Numbered from the stretch's first letter, positions 1-12,089 are shown. The stretch is 64,000 nt of DNA from Arabidopsis thaliana (GCF_000001735.4 NC_003075.7:63001-127000); one strand, 5' to 3'. Notes: generated by a model not told the origin, from the letters alone. Numbers and translations are program-made.

Positions 1-874
1 GATGGTTTTACATGATATTGAAAATTTCTCTATATTTTATCTATCTCTAATCTCTATGATGAATTCATGAATGGTGATACAATGAGACTAAATGAGAATG
101 AAAAAGTTTATAGTTGTATGTAAACACTGATCATCTTTGTAATAGGGTTATGCATAATATTGTGAGTAAAAGGCAACAGAGAATCTTCAAGTACATCGGG
201 AACTAGGTCGATCATCGGATTAGGTCATTCATCGGATTAGGTCATTTAGGGGTTTACTTCTTAGAGATGGTTAACATTTTGGTATTAATAAGTAAACCGA
301 TCGGATTCGGTTCGAATTTAAACAAAACCGAGATATTGAATGAGAAGCCCTAGTCTTATCACATTCTTCTACTCGTTGAAATGCGAATAGTCATTAGGGA
401 TTCAGTTTTGTTGAAATGCGATTTTAGCACTGGAAAAACATAAGCCTGAAGGATTTCACCGACAATGGAACAAGGGTAAGTTTCTTTGTTTCGTTTGTGT
501 TTTTTTGTCTCCGTTTAATGGGTCTGGACTCCGGCGCATTCTCTGTTTCGTTTGTGTTTGTGTTTCTTTGTCTCCTTTTCAAGTCTCTTGATAGACAGAT
601 CCGTGATTCCATTCTTGCAAAGAGGAAACGAAAGGTTTTCAATTCCCTCATGCGATTATGGCTGAAGTATGACTAGACAACTTTTCTACTCATATATTTC
701 TTCTCGTAGATTCTTAGCTTCCTTGTTTTTATCTTTTTTGCCAAGGATGAATCTGTTGTATTACAAACTTTGTAGCTTCTTTCTACAAGCAAAACAAAAA
801 AAAACTCGAAACCCTAATTTTAACTCTTGTCTTCTTTTGGTTTTGCTAGTGAAAGTTTGCGAATTAGAGTTGTT
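1..874. other. Intergenic and 5' region of the F-box gene
   Basis: No coding gene is visible. A 17-bp phrase (catcggattaggtcatt) occurs twice in tandem near 213-246. From about 340 the sequence looks like a transcript leader: a strong donor (aagg|gtaagtttc) near 476 and a T-rich tract ending in tag at 847-849 suggest a leader intron ending 25 bases before the F-box start codon. The leader intron is inferred from splice motifs only. Confidence 0.4.
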
Positions 875-2365
875 ATGGGTAAAGACAGGATCAGTGAGTT
901 GCCTGATGCTTTGCTTATAAAGATACTGTCTTTTCTTCCAACAAAGATTGTCGTAGCCACGAGTGTTTTTTCTAAACAATGGAGGCCTCTTTGGAAGTTG
1001 GTGCCAAATCTCGAGTTCGATTCTGAGGATTACGACGACAAAGAACAGTATACATTTTCAGAGATAGTTTGCAAATCTTTCCTTTCACATAAAGCCCCGG
1101 TTCTAGAGAGCTTTCGTCTTGAGTTTGAATCAGAAAAAGTTGATCCTGTAGATATTGGACTTTGGGTTGGAATTGCGTTTTCTAGACATCTGCGTGAATT
1201 GGTGCTCGTTGCTGCTGATACCGGGACGGGGACGGCTTTCAAATTTCCGAGTAGCTTGTGTACTTGCAACACACTTGAGACTTTGAGACTCGTACTTTTG
1301 ATTCTTGTTGATATCTCTTCTCCGGTAGTAATGAAGTCTCTTAGGACTCTCCATCTTGAGCTTGTGAGCTACAAAGACGAATCATCTATCCGTAACCTTT
1401 TATCAGGCTGCCCTATTCTTGAAGAATTGCTTGTGATTCGAGGTGAAGATTCTGATATTGAGGTTTTCACTATTGATGAGGTCCCTTCTTTGAAGAGATT
1501 AACGATTAATGACGACCATGATGGACAAGAGTTTTGGGGATATGTGATAAATGCTCCTTCTTTGAAATACTTACTGATTGAAGACTTAAGATGTCCCGGG
1601 TTTTGTCTGAATGCGCCGGAGCTAATGGAGGCAAATATTTTTGATGGTACATCTATAACCAATGACAACTTTCTTGGATATCTCACTTCAGTCAAACGGT
1701 TGTTGTTGAATTTATCACCTTGGAAGGTAATTTTTCAATCGTCAATTGACTTCTTTGTTCGTTGTCTTTATACGCTAATAATATTTGGTCTCATGAATAG
1801 ATTACATATCCTACTGGAAGTATCTTCTATCAGCTGGTATCTCTAGAGATGTATACACGTGAAATAGATTGGTGGGATCTACTTACGCTCATGCTCGAAC
1901 ATTCTCCTAAACTACAAGTTCTCAAGCTCACTGATGTAAGACATTTTATTATTAGTCAGCTATGTATTTTTGTATGATCTCTCGTTTATGATATACATTG
2001 AATGGTTATTGTCTCTTTGATCTCAGAATTGTGTGAAATTTCATAAAAATGGTTTGCCGGGCGGCAAATGGAATGAGCCAAAGTATGTCCCTGAATGTTT
2101 GTTGTCGCATTTAGAGACATTTGTGTGGAGAAGATTCGATTGGGGAAGAGAAGAAGAGAAAGAAATAGCTACATACATTCTAAAGAACGCAAGACGATTG
2201 AACAAGGCAACTTTCTCGACAAATCCTGTTAACTCGGAAGAGCTCGACAAGTTGAAAGAGAGACGTAAGGTGCACAACGAATTAGATGGTGTGGTCAGGG
2301 CTTCAAATTCATGCCAGTTTGTATTCAAATTCGATACATCTTATCATGTATCAGACTCTTCTTAG
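875..2365 (+). CDS. AT4G00160: F-box/FBD/LRR-repeat protein
   Basis: Predicted substrate receptor of an SCF ubiquitin ligase, 441 residues. Exons are 875-1726, 1801-1935 and 2027-2365, all GT-AG and in frame. An in-frame upstream methionine exists at 827, but 875 begins the canonical F-box start [14 protein letters not shown], so I chose it. The F-box (about residues 4-45) would bind SKP1. Leucine-rich repeats follow, with the usual phrase [13 protein letters not shown]. The C-terminal FBD region (about 345-420) contains [12 protein letters not shown]. Length and three-exon layout are normal for this very large, fast-evolving Arabidopsis family, whose members mostly have no known substrate. 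No break or missing motif is seen. The family call is firm; the locus name rests on gene order and remembered sequence. Confidence 0.93.
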
Positions 2366-3851
2366 GGTCTTGGGTAGTGGTGCTAGTCGTTGGGAGTTGA
2401 AAACTTGAAAGTTTAAAGTATTAGACCATCTCCAATGGTGAGAACCACATGAGAGGCTCTCACCATTTTTAAGTTTTAATGTTGCTTTTATCAAACTTAA
2501 GAACTTGAATTAAGTTTTGTCTCCTCCAATGGTGGGATTCTCTTGAGAAAAAAATAAATTTTGTAAAACAATACATATATGGTTTTGTTTACAATACATG
2601 TTTGCTTTTACTTGGTACAAAACATTGAAAATGTACAATCAATCAAGAGAGGACTAGAGACATTGAAAACGTACAATCAATTTGTTAATATTAAACAAAC
2701 AAAATGGGGAAGTTTTCAGGGAAAAGTTTCTCACTTGAGCTATGTACTCAGCAAGACCATGAGTCTGCAACAACAAAACAGATCACAATTATTCTCCTGA
2801 GAGTATGTTAATCCGACCACAAGAAAAGTCATGAAGCAAAATCTTTACTTACCAAAACACATAGAAGCCTAATATAGATAGATATCATATCACTCACCCT
2901 AACATAAAGAAAACATATAAAACTTGTCTATTTAGCTGATTAAACAATCAATCGGCTTCTCTTACACAACATGTTGTTAATCTTTGCTTTAAACTTAACT
3001 ATGTCTTCTATTCTAACCCCACTCTTACATCTTTTCTAATGATCGTCATTAGCCCGAAGATTTATGAAACATTCATATACTACTTATAACAAAGGAGGAG
3101 TTATATATCTACGTGTCTATAAAAACATACTTTCTTTGGTACATCTTTTCTTTTTAAGAAAAAAGTTATTGAAGATCTGTGAATGATGTTTCTTCTATGA
3201 CAAGTTAAATGCACGAGAGATTGAGAAAGAACAAGTGGTAGTACTTTATTGAGCAGACAATGGAAGTCACCAATCATCATATATATGTGAATATATCTAC
3301 CAATGGAAAACCCTATCATATTTAAATGAATAAAGAAATCAGAAAAAAACAACAAGAAAGAGAGGTGGGTAATTGATGAAGACAAATTAAAATCGGACCA
3401 ATTTTGCAATGAATGGCGACTGTTTCGTTATCATGTAAATGAAATTTACATTTCTATGCAAACCATTTCATTTGTATTAGAAATATCAGATTCTAAATTT
3501 ATCTTTTATATGCGAATTATGACCATAAAAAAACACAGAGTTCAGTTTATTGTATAGTAATTTTAGTCCCATATTGTTATACTTGTTATTTAAATACTAT
3601 AAGATTTGATGATAAATTGATAGTCAACTTACTTTATATAACAACAAAAAGTTAAAATGTTCATTTTTAAGATTTAATTAGTTTTATATATTCCCATATG
3701 ATTTGCTAACAACTACTTCTCACATTTTCTTTCTTATATAAAATTATTATAAATCTAGAAATGATCGAGAGAATGTATTAATATATATTTTTATTGACTT
3801 TTTAATTACAATTTATTATATATAAATGAGAAAGAGAAAAAAAAACTGAAC
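2366..3851. other. Gene-poor stretch downstream of the F-box gene
   Basis: No convincing gene. Around 2425-2445 and 2520-2540 are phrases of the type accatctccaatggt, which match the terminal repeat of the MITE starting at 3855, so short remnants of related elements may lie just past the F-box gene. The remainder is AT-rich with only short random open frames. Confidence 0.4.
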
Positions 3852-3854
3852 CTT

Positions 3855-4576
3855 AGGGCATCTCCAGTGGTTAGCTTCAAATTTTTCTTCAAAATTAGCG
3901 TTTCTTCAAATTTGAAGACAAAAATGAAGCAAGACTTTCAAATCGTTTCCTTCATTTTCTACTTCAAAAGAAATATTCTTAAATATATTCTATCTCTATT
4001 TTATTATTAATTATGAATAATACCCTTTACTTTGTAACCTTATGAATTTTAACCAATTTCTTTTATAATAATAAGCAAATACAATTATACATTAATTAAT
4101 CCATTTCTTTTATAACTTTAACCCACTTCTTTTACAATTGTATCATAAATATATCTTTTTAATTAATGTTATGTAAAGTACATTATTATAAAGAAAATCA
4201 CATTACATAACATTAATTAAAAAGATATATTTATGATACAATTGTAGACATATAATTCTCCCACAAATGATATAAAGAAAAGGAAGATAAAAATAAATAA
4301 TTTGTTTTTGCATTTTAGTTTGATTGGATTAAAATAAAAATAAATAATTTGTTTGGTGCAAAATAAAATTTTGTTAGAATTTTAAGGATCATTTTATAAA
4401 TAGAAAAGTTCATCTTCAAATTTTGAAGATGTAAATAGTATACCTTCAAATATGAAGATACATTATTCAAATCTTCATTTTGAAGATAAAAATGAAGCAC
4501 TATTGGAGAAGATTTATTCATTTTTCACTTCAAAATGAAGGAAAAAGTGAAAAATGAAGTACCATTGGAGATGGTC
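3855..4576. mobile_element. Harbinger-type MITE with TTA target duplication
   Basis: A 722-bp non-coding element. It starts GGGCATCTCCAGTGGT and ends, read on the other strand, GACCATCTCCAATGGT (13 of 16 identical). It is flanked on both sides by TTA (3852-3854 and 4577-4579), the trinucleotide target duplication typical of PIF/Harbinger elements. Subterminal DNA is rich in ttcaaa/gaagat words in opposite orientations, so the two ends can fold on each other. It has no coding capacity and would depend on a transposase elsewhere. A perfect 44-bp inverted repeat lies inside and is listed separately. Superfamily assignment rests on TIR and TSD only. Confidence 0.75.
4133..4246. repeat. Perfect 44-bp inverted repeat, 26-bp loop
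   Basis: Arms 4133-4176 and 4203-4246 are exact reverse complements across all 44 positions, with a 26-bp spacer. They lie inside the MITE at 3855-4576. The arms begin tacaattgtatcataaatat. This may be a smaller foldback element nested in the MITE or an internal palindrome of that family. Confidence 0.9.
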
Positions 4577-4579
4577 TTA

Positions 4580-6432
4580 GGCAGACCGGTTATAAAGATG
4601 TGCAATTGGAGCATTAGAACATGATTCATTTTAAATTTGGCATTTTTTTAGTATTTAAGGCCTAATTTTTTATAAAAAACTTCTTAGAAAATGTCCAAAT
4701 TTTGTGAATGATATTATATACACCATTTTTTGTTTTTAAAATTGTTGAACACCGGACCAATATTTTATTGAGCCGGACCTAACCTTAGGTTTATCGATAA
4801 ACCAGCAATCCTGTAAAATGATCACGTACAAGCTTGGTTTGCACGATCAAAAGTGGAGGAGCATTGAAGTATGCGAGTGGCATCCAAGCTAGGTTTGCAA
4901 GCCAATAGAGAAGATAATATTTCTTTTTCGACTGTTTTAAAATGTTTGTACTGATTTGTAAATACGTTTTTTTAATAAATTTTAACATTAAATTAGAAAA
5001 AAAAAAAATGGATGACATACAAATACACCAACACATTTTCAAGTTTCATGATATATTAATATAATATTAGGTATGTTGGAATAATATATATGTGTGTGTT
5101 AACTTCGTGAGGGTGAAGTAAGTAAAGTGGTGAAAACATGTTCTTTTCTCTCGTCTCAAGGCACCCTTCATCACAAGCAACACACCCAACCCTACTCAAT
5201 CGGATAGTTAGGAGAAAATTTACATTATTATACAACCTTTATAAAATGAAGAAGATTTCAGCTAATTTGTTCTCCTAAATCGGGGTTTGTATGATGAACA
5301 GAATCGTGCTTTGCCATAATTAGAGGAAGAAACAAAAAAGTCAGCTAAATATATTAATCTTGTCAAACAATAATTTATATTGAAGGATGACGTGTTAGAG
5401 TTTGTATGCATGTAACCATATATAAATGATTGCGTCGTTCATTTTGTATTAGATTTTAGGATAATGATTAGTTAGATTAGACAAAAATTGATCAATTATT
5501 ATTAGGAGATCACATGGGACTGATAAGGATAAAGAAAAACAGAGAAGATTTCTTCATCTCATTAGAGCCAAAGTAATAATAATTATGATTAAAAAAACCA
5601 ACCAAGATCGGCGGGAAGTAATTAACAATTACCACAATATAAAGTTGGTAAAGGAATTTTCTTATTTCTTAAATCATATACATTTCTTTAAACATAATCT
5701 AACTCTCATTTGATCATTGACAACACATTATTATGATAGTTTTGCTCGTGGCAACTAGGATGAGAATTCCAGTTCTTCGGTTATGTGGCAATCACGCAAA
5801 TTTCCGAGTTTCACGAGTTTGGAATCGGTGTTTCTCCTCGCAACTTGGCTTTGACCACTTAGTAGTAATCCTTTGCATCTTGAGTTGTAATGTTGTTTTT
5901 ATATTTCTGTAGATTGTTTTAATCTGTTTCTAGTTTTTTCGGTAGTTCTGTCACAAATCAAAAATGATATATAATTTTACTTTTTACCAAAAGGTAAAAA
6001 AAAAAAACACATTATGATGATCGAATGACACTCTAAAATACAGAAGTCTCTTAGTGATTATAACTCGGCCCAAACAATGCACTGTGCATCGTGCAGTTCA
6101 ATAACCACATTTTCAGTCAAAGAAAACCCAATAAAATCAATTAGATGGAAATAGCAGGGGCTCATTGGGAGAATTTAGCTCATTTCCTAAGTTCTTCTTC
6201 ACTTGTTACAAGTTCTCTGAATCATGGATTCGATAGATCTGGTTATCATTCATCAATTATTTGGTTACGTGATTTTAAGACAAAGATTTAGGACTGTATT
6301 ATTCAAATGAACCAAAACATAACTCTTTTTTCTGAAAATATTGCATAAACGAATACAATAATACAAGGCACTATCTCTGAGTCTCGGAACGTTCTTTCTT
6401 TGATTAAGGGAGACAGAGCACACATAATAATA
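4580..6432. other. AT-rich intergenic DNA, no clear gene
   Basis: No supportable gene. A short minus-strand frame near 4791-4925 has a less biased composition but no family I recognise. A block at about 5740-5960 has coding-like composition and a T-rich tail resembling a retroelement 3' end, but I cannot assign it. The last 130 bases before 6432 probably include the 3' UTR of the lipid-transfer-like gene. Confidence 0.35.
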
Positions 6433-6819
6433 TCAGCAGACGAATCCCTGAGGAACATTTTTGCCGCAAGAGTTGAGAAGCAGAGTGAGAGCAACGGGAA
6501 TTTTGACAGGAGCAACTCCGAGAATGCTGGTTTTAAGTGCAGTGCACAGACAAACGGCAGCTTCAAAGTCAGCCAAACCTTTGATGAGCGAGCAACACTC
6601 CTGGCTCGGTGGTGTACCGATGACCTCACTAACCAGACCTAACCAGCTCCCACACACTCCAAATTTGAGTGTGTCTCTTGGACATTTCGTGGTGGCTTGT
6701 TTTGCGGGAGGGGGAGGGCATGGCTTGACGGTGGCTCCTGGTGTAACATGGCCGAAGAAGAATGTTATGTTAAGGAGCAGCAAGATGAGAAGAGATCGCA
6801 AAGCTTTCGAGATACCCAT
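6433..6819 (-). CDS. AT4G00165: Lipid-transfer-like / hybrid proline-rich secreted protein
   Basis: Single-exon gene for a 128-residue secreted protein of the protease inhibitor/seed storage/lipid-transfer family. Residues 1-28 or so form a signal peptide (LLILLLLNITFFF core). A short proline-rich linker with PCPPPP follows, then the eight-cysteine domain with spacing C..C..CC..CxC..C..C, visible as KCP, FGVC, QECC, VCLC, LNSC and the terminal FVC. This organisation matches the EARLI1/HyPRP-like subgroup, which acts in the cell wall or apoplast and binds lipids through a hydrophobic cavity. It is transcribed away from the small gene at 7246, with 426 bases between the start codons. All eight cysteines are present and the frame is intact. 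Confidence 0.9.
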   Translation of the reverse strand: MGISKALRSLLILLLLNITFFFGHVTPGATVKPCPPPPAKQATTKCPRDTLKFGVCGSWLGLVSEVIGTPPSQECCSLIKGLADFEAAVCLCTALKTSILGVAPVKIPVALTLLLNSCGKNVPQGFVC

Positions 6820-7245
6820 TAGGTTTATCTTGAAACTAGTGCTATGTGATACCTATGAGGAAGAAGAGAGGCCTTAACAATTTGCGTTCTTTCTTTGTTG
6901 GTGCCTTTATCATTGGGGCTTTGTGGACATAATTGTTTGTGTTATCCCTAGTTCTGTAAAACGTATTTGTCTTCTTCTATACTTTGGAAAATCTTTTCCG
7001 ATCACTCAAAAATACAGTTGTTGCTGTTCGAAAACGACACATTCATATAATATCTGATAGACTTTTATAGATGGCGAGATTTAAGGAGTTGACCCTTGGA
7101 GAAAAAGTTTAACTTTTCCCTTGAGGAAATAAATGAACTTGTAAACAAACCCCTTGGAGAAGAAGTAAAAGATAAACATAGACGTGGCTCTATATATTAG
7201 AGAAACCCACCCAGTGGCTTAGGCTAATCTAATCTGGTGTTGAAA
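6820..7245. promoter_or_regulatory. 426-bp divergent promoter region
   Basis: Lies between the start codons of the minus-strand lipid-transfer-like gene and the plus-strand 60-residue gene, so it must contain both promoters. A TATA-like tatatatt at 7191-7198 sits about 50 bases before the plus-strand ATG. The phrase cccttggagaa occurs twice, near 7095 and 7152. No regulatory motif beyond these can be assigned with confidence. Confidence 0.5.
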
Positions 7246-7428
7246 ATGGGGTTTATAAGAAGCTACTTCTCATTCGTCTGCGGAACCATCTGGGGGATAT
7301 ATATAGCGCAGAGCTACAACGTTCCAAACATAGAAAAGGTGGCTCAAGCAGCTTATTCCATGGGCATGCAGATGGAAGAAAGATATCGAAAGACAAAGAC
7401 CAAGCCCAAAGAAGACTTCCAAGACTAA
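7246..7428 (+). CDS. Small one-helix membrane protein, DUF4535-type
   Basis: A 60-residue protein starting MGFIRSYFSFVCGTIWG. A frame continues upstream to a GTG, but ATG 7246 is the natural start and gives the conserved N-terminus. Residues 4-24 form a probable membrane segment (FSFVCGTIWGIYIAQSY), followed by NVPNIEKV and a basic tail with RYRKTKTKPK. This pattern is what I know as the DUF4535 family of short, single-helix eukaryotic proteins; I cannot state a molecular function. Easy to miss because of its size. A TATA-like element lies about 50 bases upstream. Protein-coding status is supported by codon composition and the family pattern. It converges on the VAP27 gene, with 303 bases between stop codons. 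Confidence 0.75.
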   Translation: MGFIRSYFSFVCGTIWGIYIAQSYNVPNIEKVAQAAYSMGMQMEERYRKTKTKPKEDFQD

Positions 7429-7731
7429 AACATGTAACTGTTTTCTTTCTACTTTGTATGATGCGTTTGTTTTCTTAATCAATCTGATTTAATTCCAATC
7501 ATAAGAACGACTCTTGAGATCTTACTACAGACTCGAAAGTGTGTTTAAATCAATAACAAGAAACCTGCCACAAAATCACACCTGTTCCTGTGCTACAGCT
7601 ACTGATTTTACAGCTTAAATATGAAACTTTTAAAAAAAAACCACCTCCATTTTACGAAAATCTGGTCAAAAATCTTAAGAACTTTGCAAGATTTGATGAT
7701 TAAAAGGATGATGAAGCTAACCCCATGGCGT
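7429..7731. other. Convergent 3' regions
   Basis: The 303 bases separate the stop codons of the small membrane protein (+) and the VAP27 gene (-). They probably hold both 3' UTRs. No other feature is seen. Confidence 0.5.
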
Positions 7732-9085
7732 TTATATCCGGTTCAATAAGTAGCCAATCACGCAACCGAGCAGACCCACCAGCAGCATCAAGAGCAAGGA
7801 ATGACCACCCGACTGCTTCTTGCTTGTTTCTTTCCTCAGCATTTCCTGAATACACAATATATACATGTATTCGTTTATGAAGATTACACAAATAACAAGT
7901 AGATCACTTAGTGCACTGGGGTCAACGCGTACCAGTTCGAGACGGAGCTTCTGACTTTGTTGAGTAGCAGAAGTCTTCTCCTCCGTCAATTTGGAAATCA
8001 TAGACCATGCCTGAGCGAATGAGAGAGGATGTTGGTGGTGAAACTTAACTATCAAGATGTCGAGAATGGTAAAAGACAAAGATTTGTGATGTTGTTACCT
8101 CTGAAGATTTCTCACTTGTTTCTTCAAACGTTCTTGACACCTGAAATAAGAAGATGCATATTACACTCGGTTTCTTAACATTGGATAACAAAATGAATCA
8201 TCATCTCACGTCATCAAAGAGTGAGGCAGATTGAGAGGCAATATCGTTGAGGGAAGCCATAGGAGAGTTGCCTTCTTCAGAACCTTCAGGGACAGGTGAA
8301 GGAGGATTAGCAGGAATGTAAACAACTCGCAGTTTGAAATCCTCAATCACTCTACCAGCCTCCTTGTTGAACTGCAACAAAGAAACCAATTCATAATAAG
8401 AAGAAGAAGAAGCTAAAGCAAGAGAGTTCCTTTAAAAAAGCATATAGTGTGCAAACCATTTCAGCGAGGACTTCTTTGGAAGTAGTACCATCAGAGACAA
8501 CAACAGTCTGAACAAGGAACTTGTCTTTGCATTGCATATCAAGTGGTGCCTCTTTCTGGGCTTGCATCGTCACTGAAACAAAACAACAATCATCTTTTGT
8601 GTTGTTGACTAAAAAAAACCAAAGCTTTTGAATGAAAGAAGAAATGGTTTTAAGAACCTGTAACATTGCAGGAATCACCGGGCAAGACAACACCAGTGTT
8701 AGGACGAACACAGTATTTGCGAGGATTGGTTGTTTTAACCTGTGTGTCTCTCAATTAACATCAACACTCTCTCAATGTGTACTAATAAGACAGAATTGTA
8801 AGAAGAGAATGTAAAAGACCTTAAAAGCGACACATTGAGTAGTTGTCTTGTTGGTCAATTGCATCGAACACGAACTTTGTTTCTTCAACTCAACTTCTCA
8901 CCACCAACAACAACACAAATTATAACAGAGGTTACCCAAACAAACAACGACGGTTCAATTCGGAGAATCGAAAACGTAAAAAAGGTGAAATGAATCCGAG
9001 AGGGATCAAATCAATCGGAAAAAAAAAACTTACAGGGGAATTTAAGCTCAGTAGGATGGATATTAACGAGATCTCCGGTCGTCAT
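7732..9085 (-). CDS. VAP1-3: VAP27-family vesicle-associated protein (MSP domain)
   Basis: A 239-residue tail-anchored ER protein. Exons on the minus strand are 9034-9085, 8820-8893, 8658-8739, 8457-8572, 8210-8371, 8099-8140, 7933-8010 and 7732-7845, all joining in frame. The MSP domain (about residues 6-122) begins LVNIHPTELKF and includes NKTTQCVAFKVKTTNP and RPNTGVVLPGDSC. A predicted coiled coil follows (AWSMISKLTEEKTSATQQ), and a C-terminal membrane helix, LLLMLLVGLLGCVIGYLL. Family members bind FFAT-type motifs, link the ER to the plasma membrane or cytoskeleton, and act in membrane trafficking. Length and eight-exon layout are usual. I remember the gene here, AT4G00170, as VAP1-3; the family is certain, the member number less so. 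Confidence 0.92.
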
Positions 9086-9803
9086 GCTTCTTTGTAGATC
9101 CTTCGAGATTGAAATTTGATTTCTCTGTTTTTTTTTTAGGGTTTACGACTGTGAGAAGAAGAATGAGAATCGAACAAATTTTGATTTTGGTCAGAGAAGA
9201 AGAAAAGTGAATAAATATTTTTTTGAGCCAAGACTGGTAAATTTTGTAGTTTTAAATATTAAATGCCACGTAACTAGATTTGACGATCACCGATTGACCG
9301 TGATTTTTTTAATGCGTTAGCGGTTAGCCCAACAAAATCAAGGCTATTGTTCCCTGACTGAAATAAGCCCAACAAAAAGGATCCATTATACTATTGTGGG
9401 CCTTCTAAAGCCCAGTGAATTTTTATTGATAATAGGCATTTTTTTTTGTTGAATTCTTTTGAGCTGAATACATATTGATGATTCTTCCCAATATGTTATA
9501 TACAAATCAAATTCGAATATGGAATTGTAAAGAGAAAAAGACAGTATCATTAACGTATGGTAAAGCCTAGCTAGCTTAGCTACTGCATGCTTTTGATATT
9601 AAATATATAACACGGCAACTGAGAAAACAATATATTTTCAATTCCAAGAGAAAATTCTAGTAGTTCCGAAAATTTCTTTAAGAAAAAAAAAAAAGGTCTC
9701 CTGATCGATTATCAAATATCATAAAATAGTAATAAGAAAGTTAAGTTTGAGCTGAAAGTAACCACATTTTGAAGATTACAAAAGATTGGGAAAGTCTTCG
9801 TAG
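9086..9803. other. VAP27 promoter and YABBY3 3' flank
   Basis: No gene. The first 50 bases are the VAP27 leader. The rest is AT-rich promoter DNA, with the YABBY3 3' UTR presumably in the last 150-200 bases. Poly(A/T) runs at 9671-9692 are simple low complexity. Confidence 0.45.
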
Positions 9804-12089
9804 CTAGTTATGGGCCACCCCAACGTTGGCAGCTGAACCGTAAAACCCTTCTCTTCCCATCATCCCATCCTCTCCTTCCTTCATTACACCAAAATAAAAT
9901 ATCTCGATTATGTTTTGATGATCAATGCATGCATGCTCCTGATTATATACATTTGAATAAATAAATATAGTGTAGTAGTAGTAAGTAACCTGTTGGCGCA
10001 CGTTAGCCTTCTTCGTGGGAGGATGGTCAGCCATGAGTCCAAAGTGTATGTGAGGGAAATGAGCCCACTGTTTCATACATATTACATCATATACTTAGCT
10101 CTTTTAACATTAATGTGTATTTATCTTATACATAACATAAAAACTTGGTCAAAAATATACGAATACAAAGCCAGACTAAAATATCTGCTAGGGAACTTTA
10201 CTGAAACCCTAGATCGTAGATCCTAAGGCTAGTCCTAGCTAATGTATGCTGGATAAAGCTTATGAATTATGGATTATTACGGTAACTATTTTGTTTTATG
10301 TTTTTAATTTAAAGCAATGTGAGTATCAATGTAGCTCCACAATAATCTAGCTAGGTTCAATTCATAAAGACTAAAATGAGATTGTATGATTATGGATATA
10401 ATGCAATATAGAAAATTAGTTTTATATATTAAAAAAAGAAATGGTACGTTTTTGGCAGCAGCACTGAAGGCTTCTCTGTGGCTGATATCAGGGTTGCCTG
10501 CCTTTATACGTTGGATCTCCTCTCTGTCAACATTTTTATTTTTATATCATATAATGAAATCAAATCTGTCACATCTATCGACCCTTAATTATATGAGTAA
10601 AATGGTTAATTAGGGAAATTTAATTATGCCATTTTAAGCAAAGGAATAAACTTATTACTTGATGAATCGGTTGTATGCAGATGGTACTCTTTGTCGCTTC
10701 TCTGGGGCTGCTTTTCCACAAACAAACAAACAGAACATATTCAATTTTAATTCCAAATCAAACCCTTTTGTTAAAAAAAACATTATTGGTTTTTATTGTG
10801 CCTCCCCAAAAAATCTAAAAATTCACCAAAAAAAAACAATTAAAAAAAAAAAAACAATCACTCTTCGACTCTTCCTCCTTTCTCTCTCTCCCTCTCCCTC
10901 TCACTTTGCTCGTTATCATCATCACTTCATCATTATCTTTCTTACGATCTACCCCCAAAACTATATCAGTTGGCATCTATAGGTTTAGCTAGATTTCCGG
11001 GGGATAAACACATCACTTATTAATTTTCCTTTTGTTGTCGAAATTGTTTTCTGACCAAAAAAAAAGTGCATGCGAGAAGTCACATACCGAGGGAACAAAA
11101 ATGAAATCAAAACTTATAAATTCATTATAAACAAACGAGATTCTTTGGAGTGTATATATAAAAGGTTGAAGAAATGAATGGATAAGGTTTTGTGAATTAG
11201 GGTTTTTGTTTTCTTATATATATATATATGAAGATGTTGAAATAAAGAGTAGAAGATGGAAGGTTACGTCTATTGGCTGGTGGTGGCCGAGGCATCTCTT
11301 GTAGATGATCCACTGATCTTCCGTTGCGAGTCGCCATAACCAAATGCTCGTTCGGGTGGTGAGCTGAAGCGTGATGGCTCATCATCATGTTCATGTTTAT
11401 ATTCTGCCCTCCGCTTCGCATTTCCTCCTAATAAATGAAATCAGCAAACTAATTGGCAAAAAAAACTTAAAACACTAATCAAACCAAACTACTTTGATAT
11501 GATGTTTTCGAAAGAAACCCTAGTTAACTAGCCATTGCCAAACTACTTAGATCTATCCCGGGATGCTAACAAAATTAAACATTTTTGGATTGAGTTTCAC
11601 AATTTTGCGTTTCTCGAGAAGAAAAGCCCTAATTATTACTCTCTGTTTTTTTTATGAAAGAACCCTAATTTGTTTCGATGAATGAAACCGATGTACCAAA
11701 AGATTTGGAGGAGGAGGAGGAGGAGGGGGAGGTAAAAAGGAATGGCCAAGGTTGGAAACGGATGGAAGAAGAAGAGCTCTCATGCTCACGGTCACCGACA
11801 AAAGGTTCGAACAGTGGCCGCATCTGACCGTCACCGTCTTGAACAAACTACTCGGAGGAACACTCACCTGCCAATTAATATCACACATTAATTAACTAGT
11901 AATTCATGTGAAACCCTAGCTAGAGTTATAAATTTGAAATATTGAGATGAGATATAAGAATAATCCAAAATTTACAGCAAGGACAGTGTCGCAGAAGCTG
12001 CAATGGACGTAACAGAGCTGGTCCGTAGATGAGAAGTGGTCCGGTGGAAAAGCTGGAGCTGAGGAGGACGACATGGACATGCTCGACAT
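9804..12089 (-). CDS. YAB3: YABBY transcription factor YABBY3
   Basis: Transcription factor that promotes abaxial identity and lateral organ development together with FIL; 240 residues. Minus-strand exons: 11976-12089, 11697-11867, 11268-11427, 10659-10707, 10448-10523, 9990-10067 and 9804-9878. All phases agree and the total matches the known length. The C2C2 zinc finger is at about residues 26-57 (CYVHCSFC then CGHC). A proline run (nine P) follows, and an M/H-rich linker. The HMG-like YABBY domain spans about 149-203: [42 protein letters not shown]. The third intron is about 560 bases and the sixth about 110. Upstream of the start lies a GA/TC run (12334-12354). The identification is AT4G00180. 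Confidence 0.97.

Noticed and set aside
4791-5042. Minus-strand frame with peptide WLANLAWMPLAYFNAPPLL
   Set aside because: The peptide looks protein-like, but the N-terminal half is AT-rich noise, no family is recognised and there is no gene context. Not called.
6461-6877. 138-codon plus-strand frame over the lipid-transfer-like gene
   Set aside because: Antisense to a gene with signal peptide and all eight cysteines; a composition artefact.
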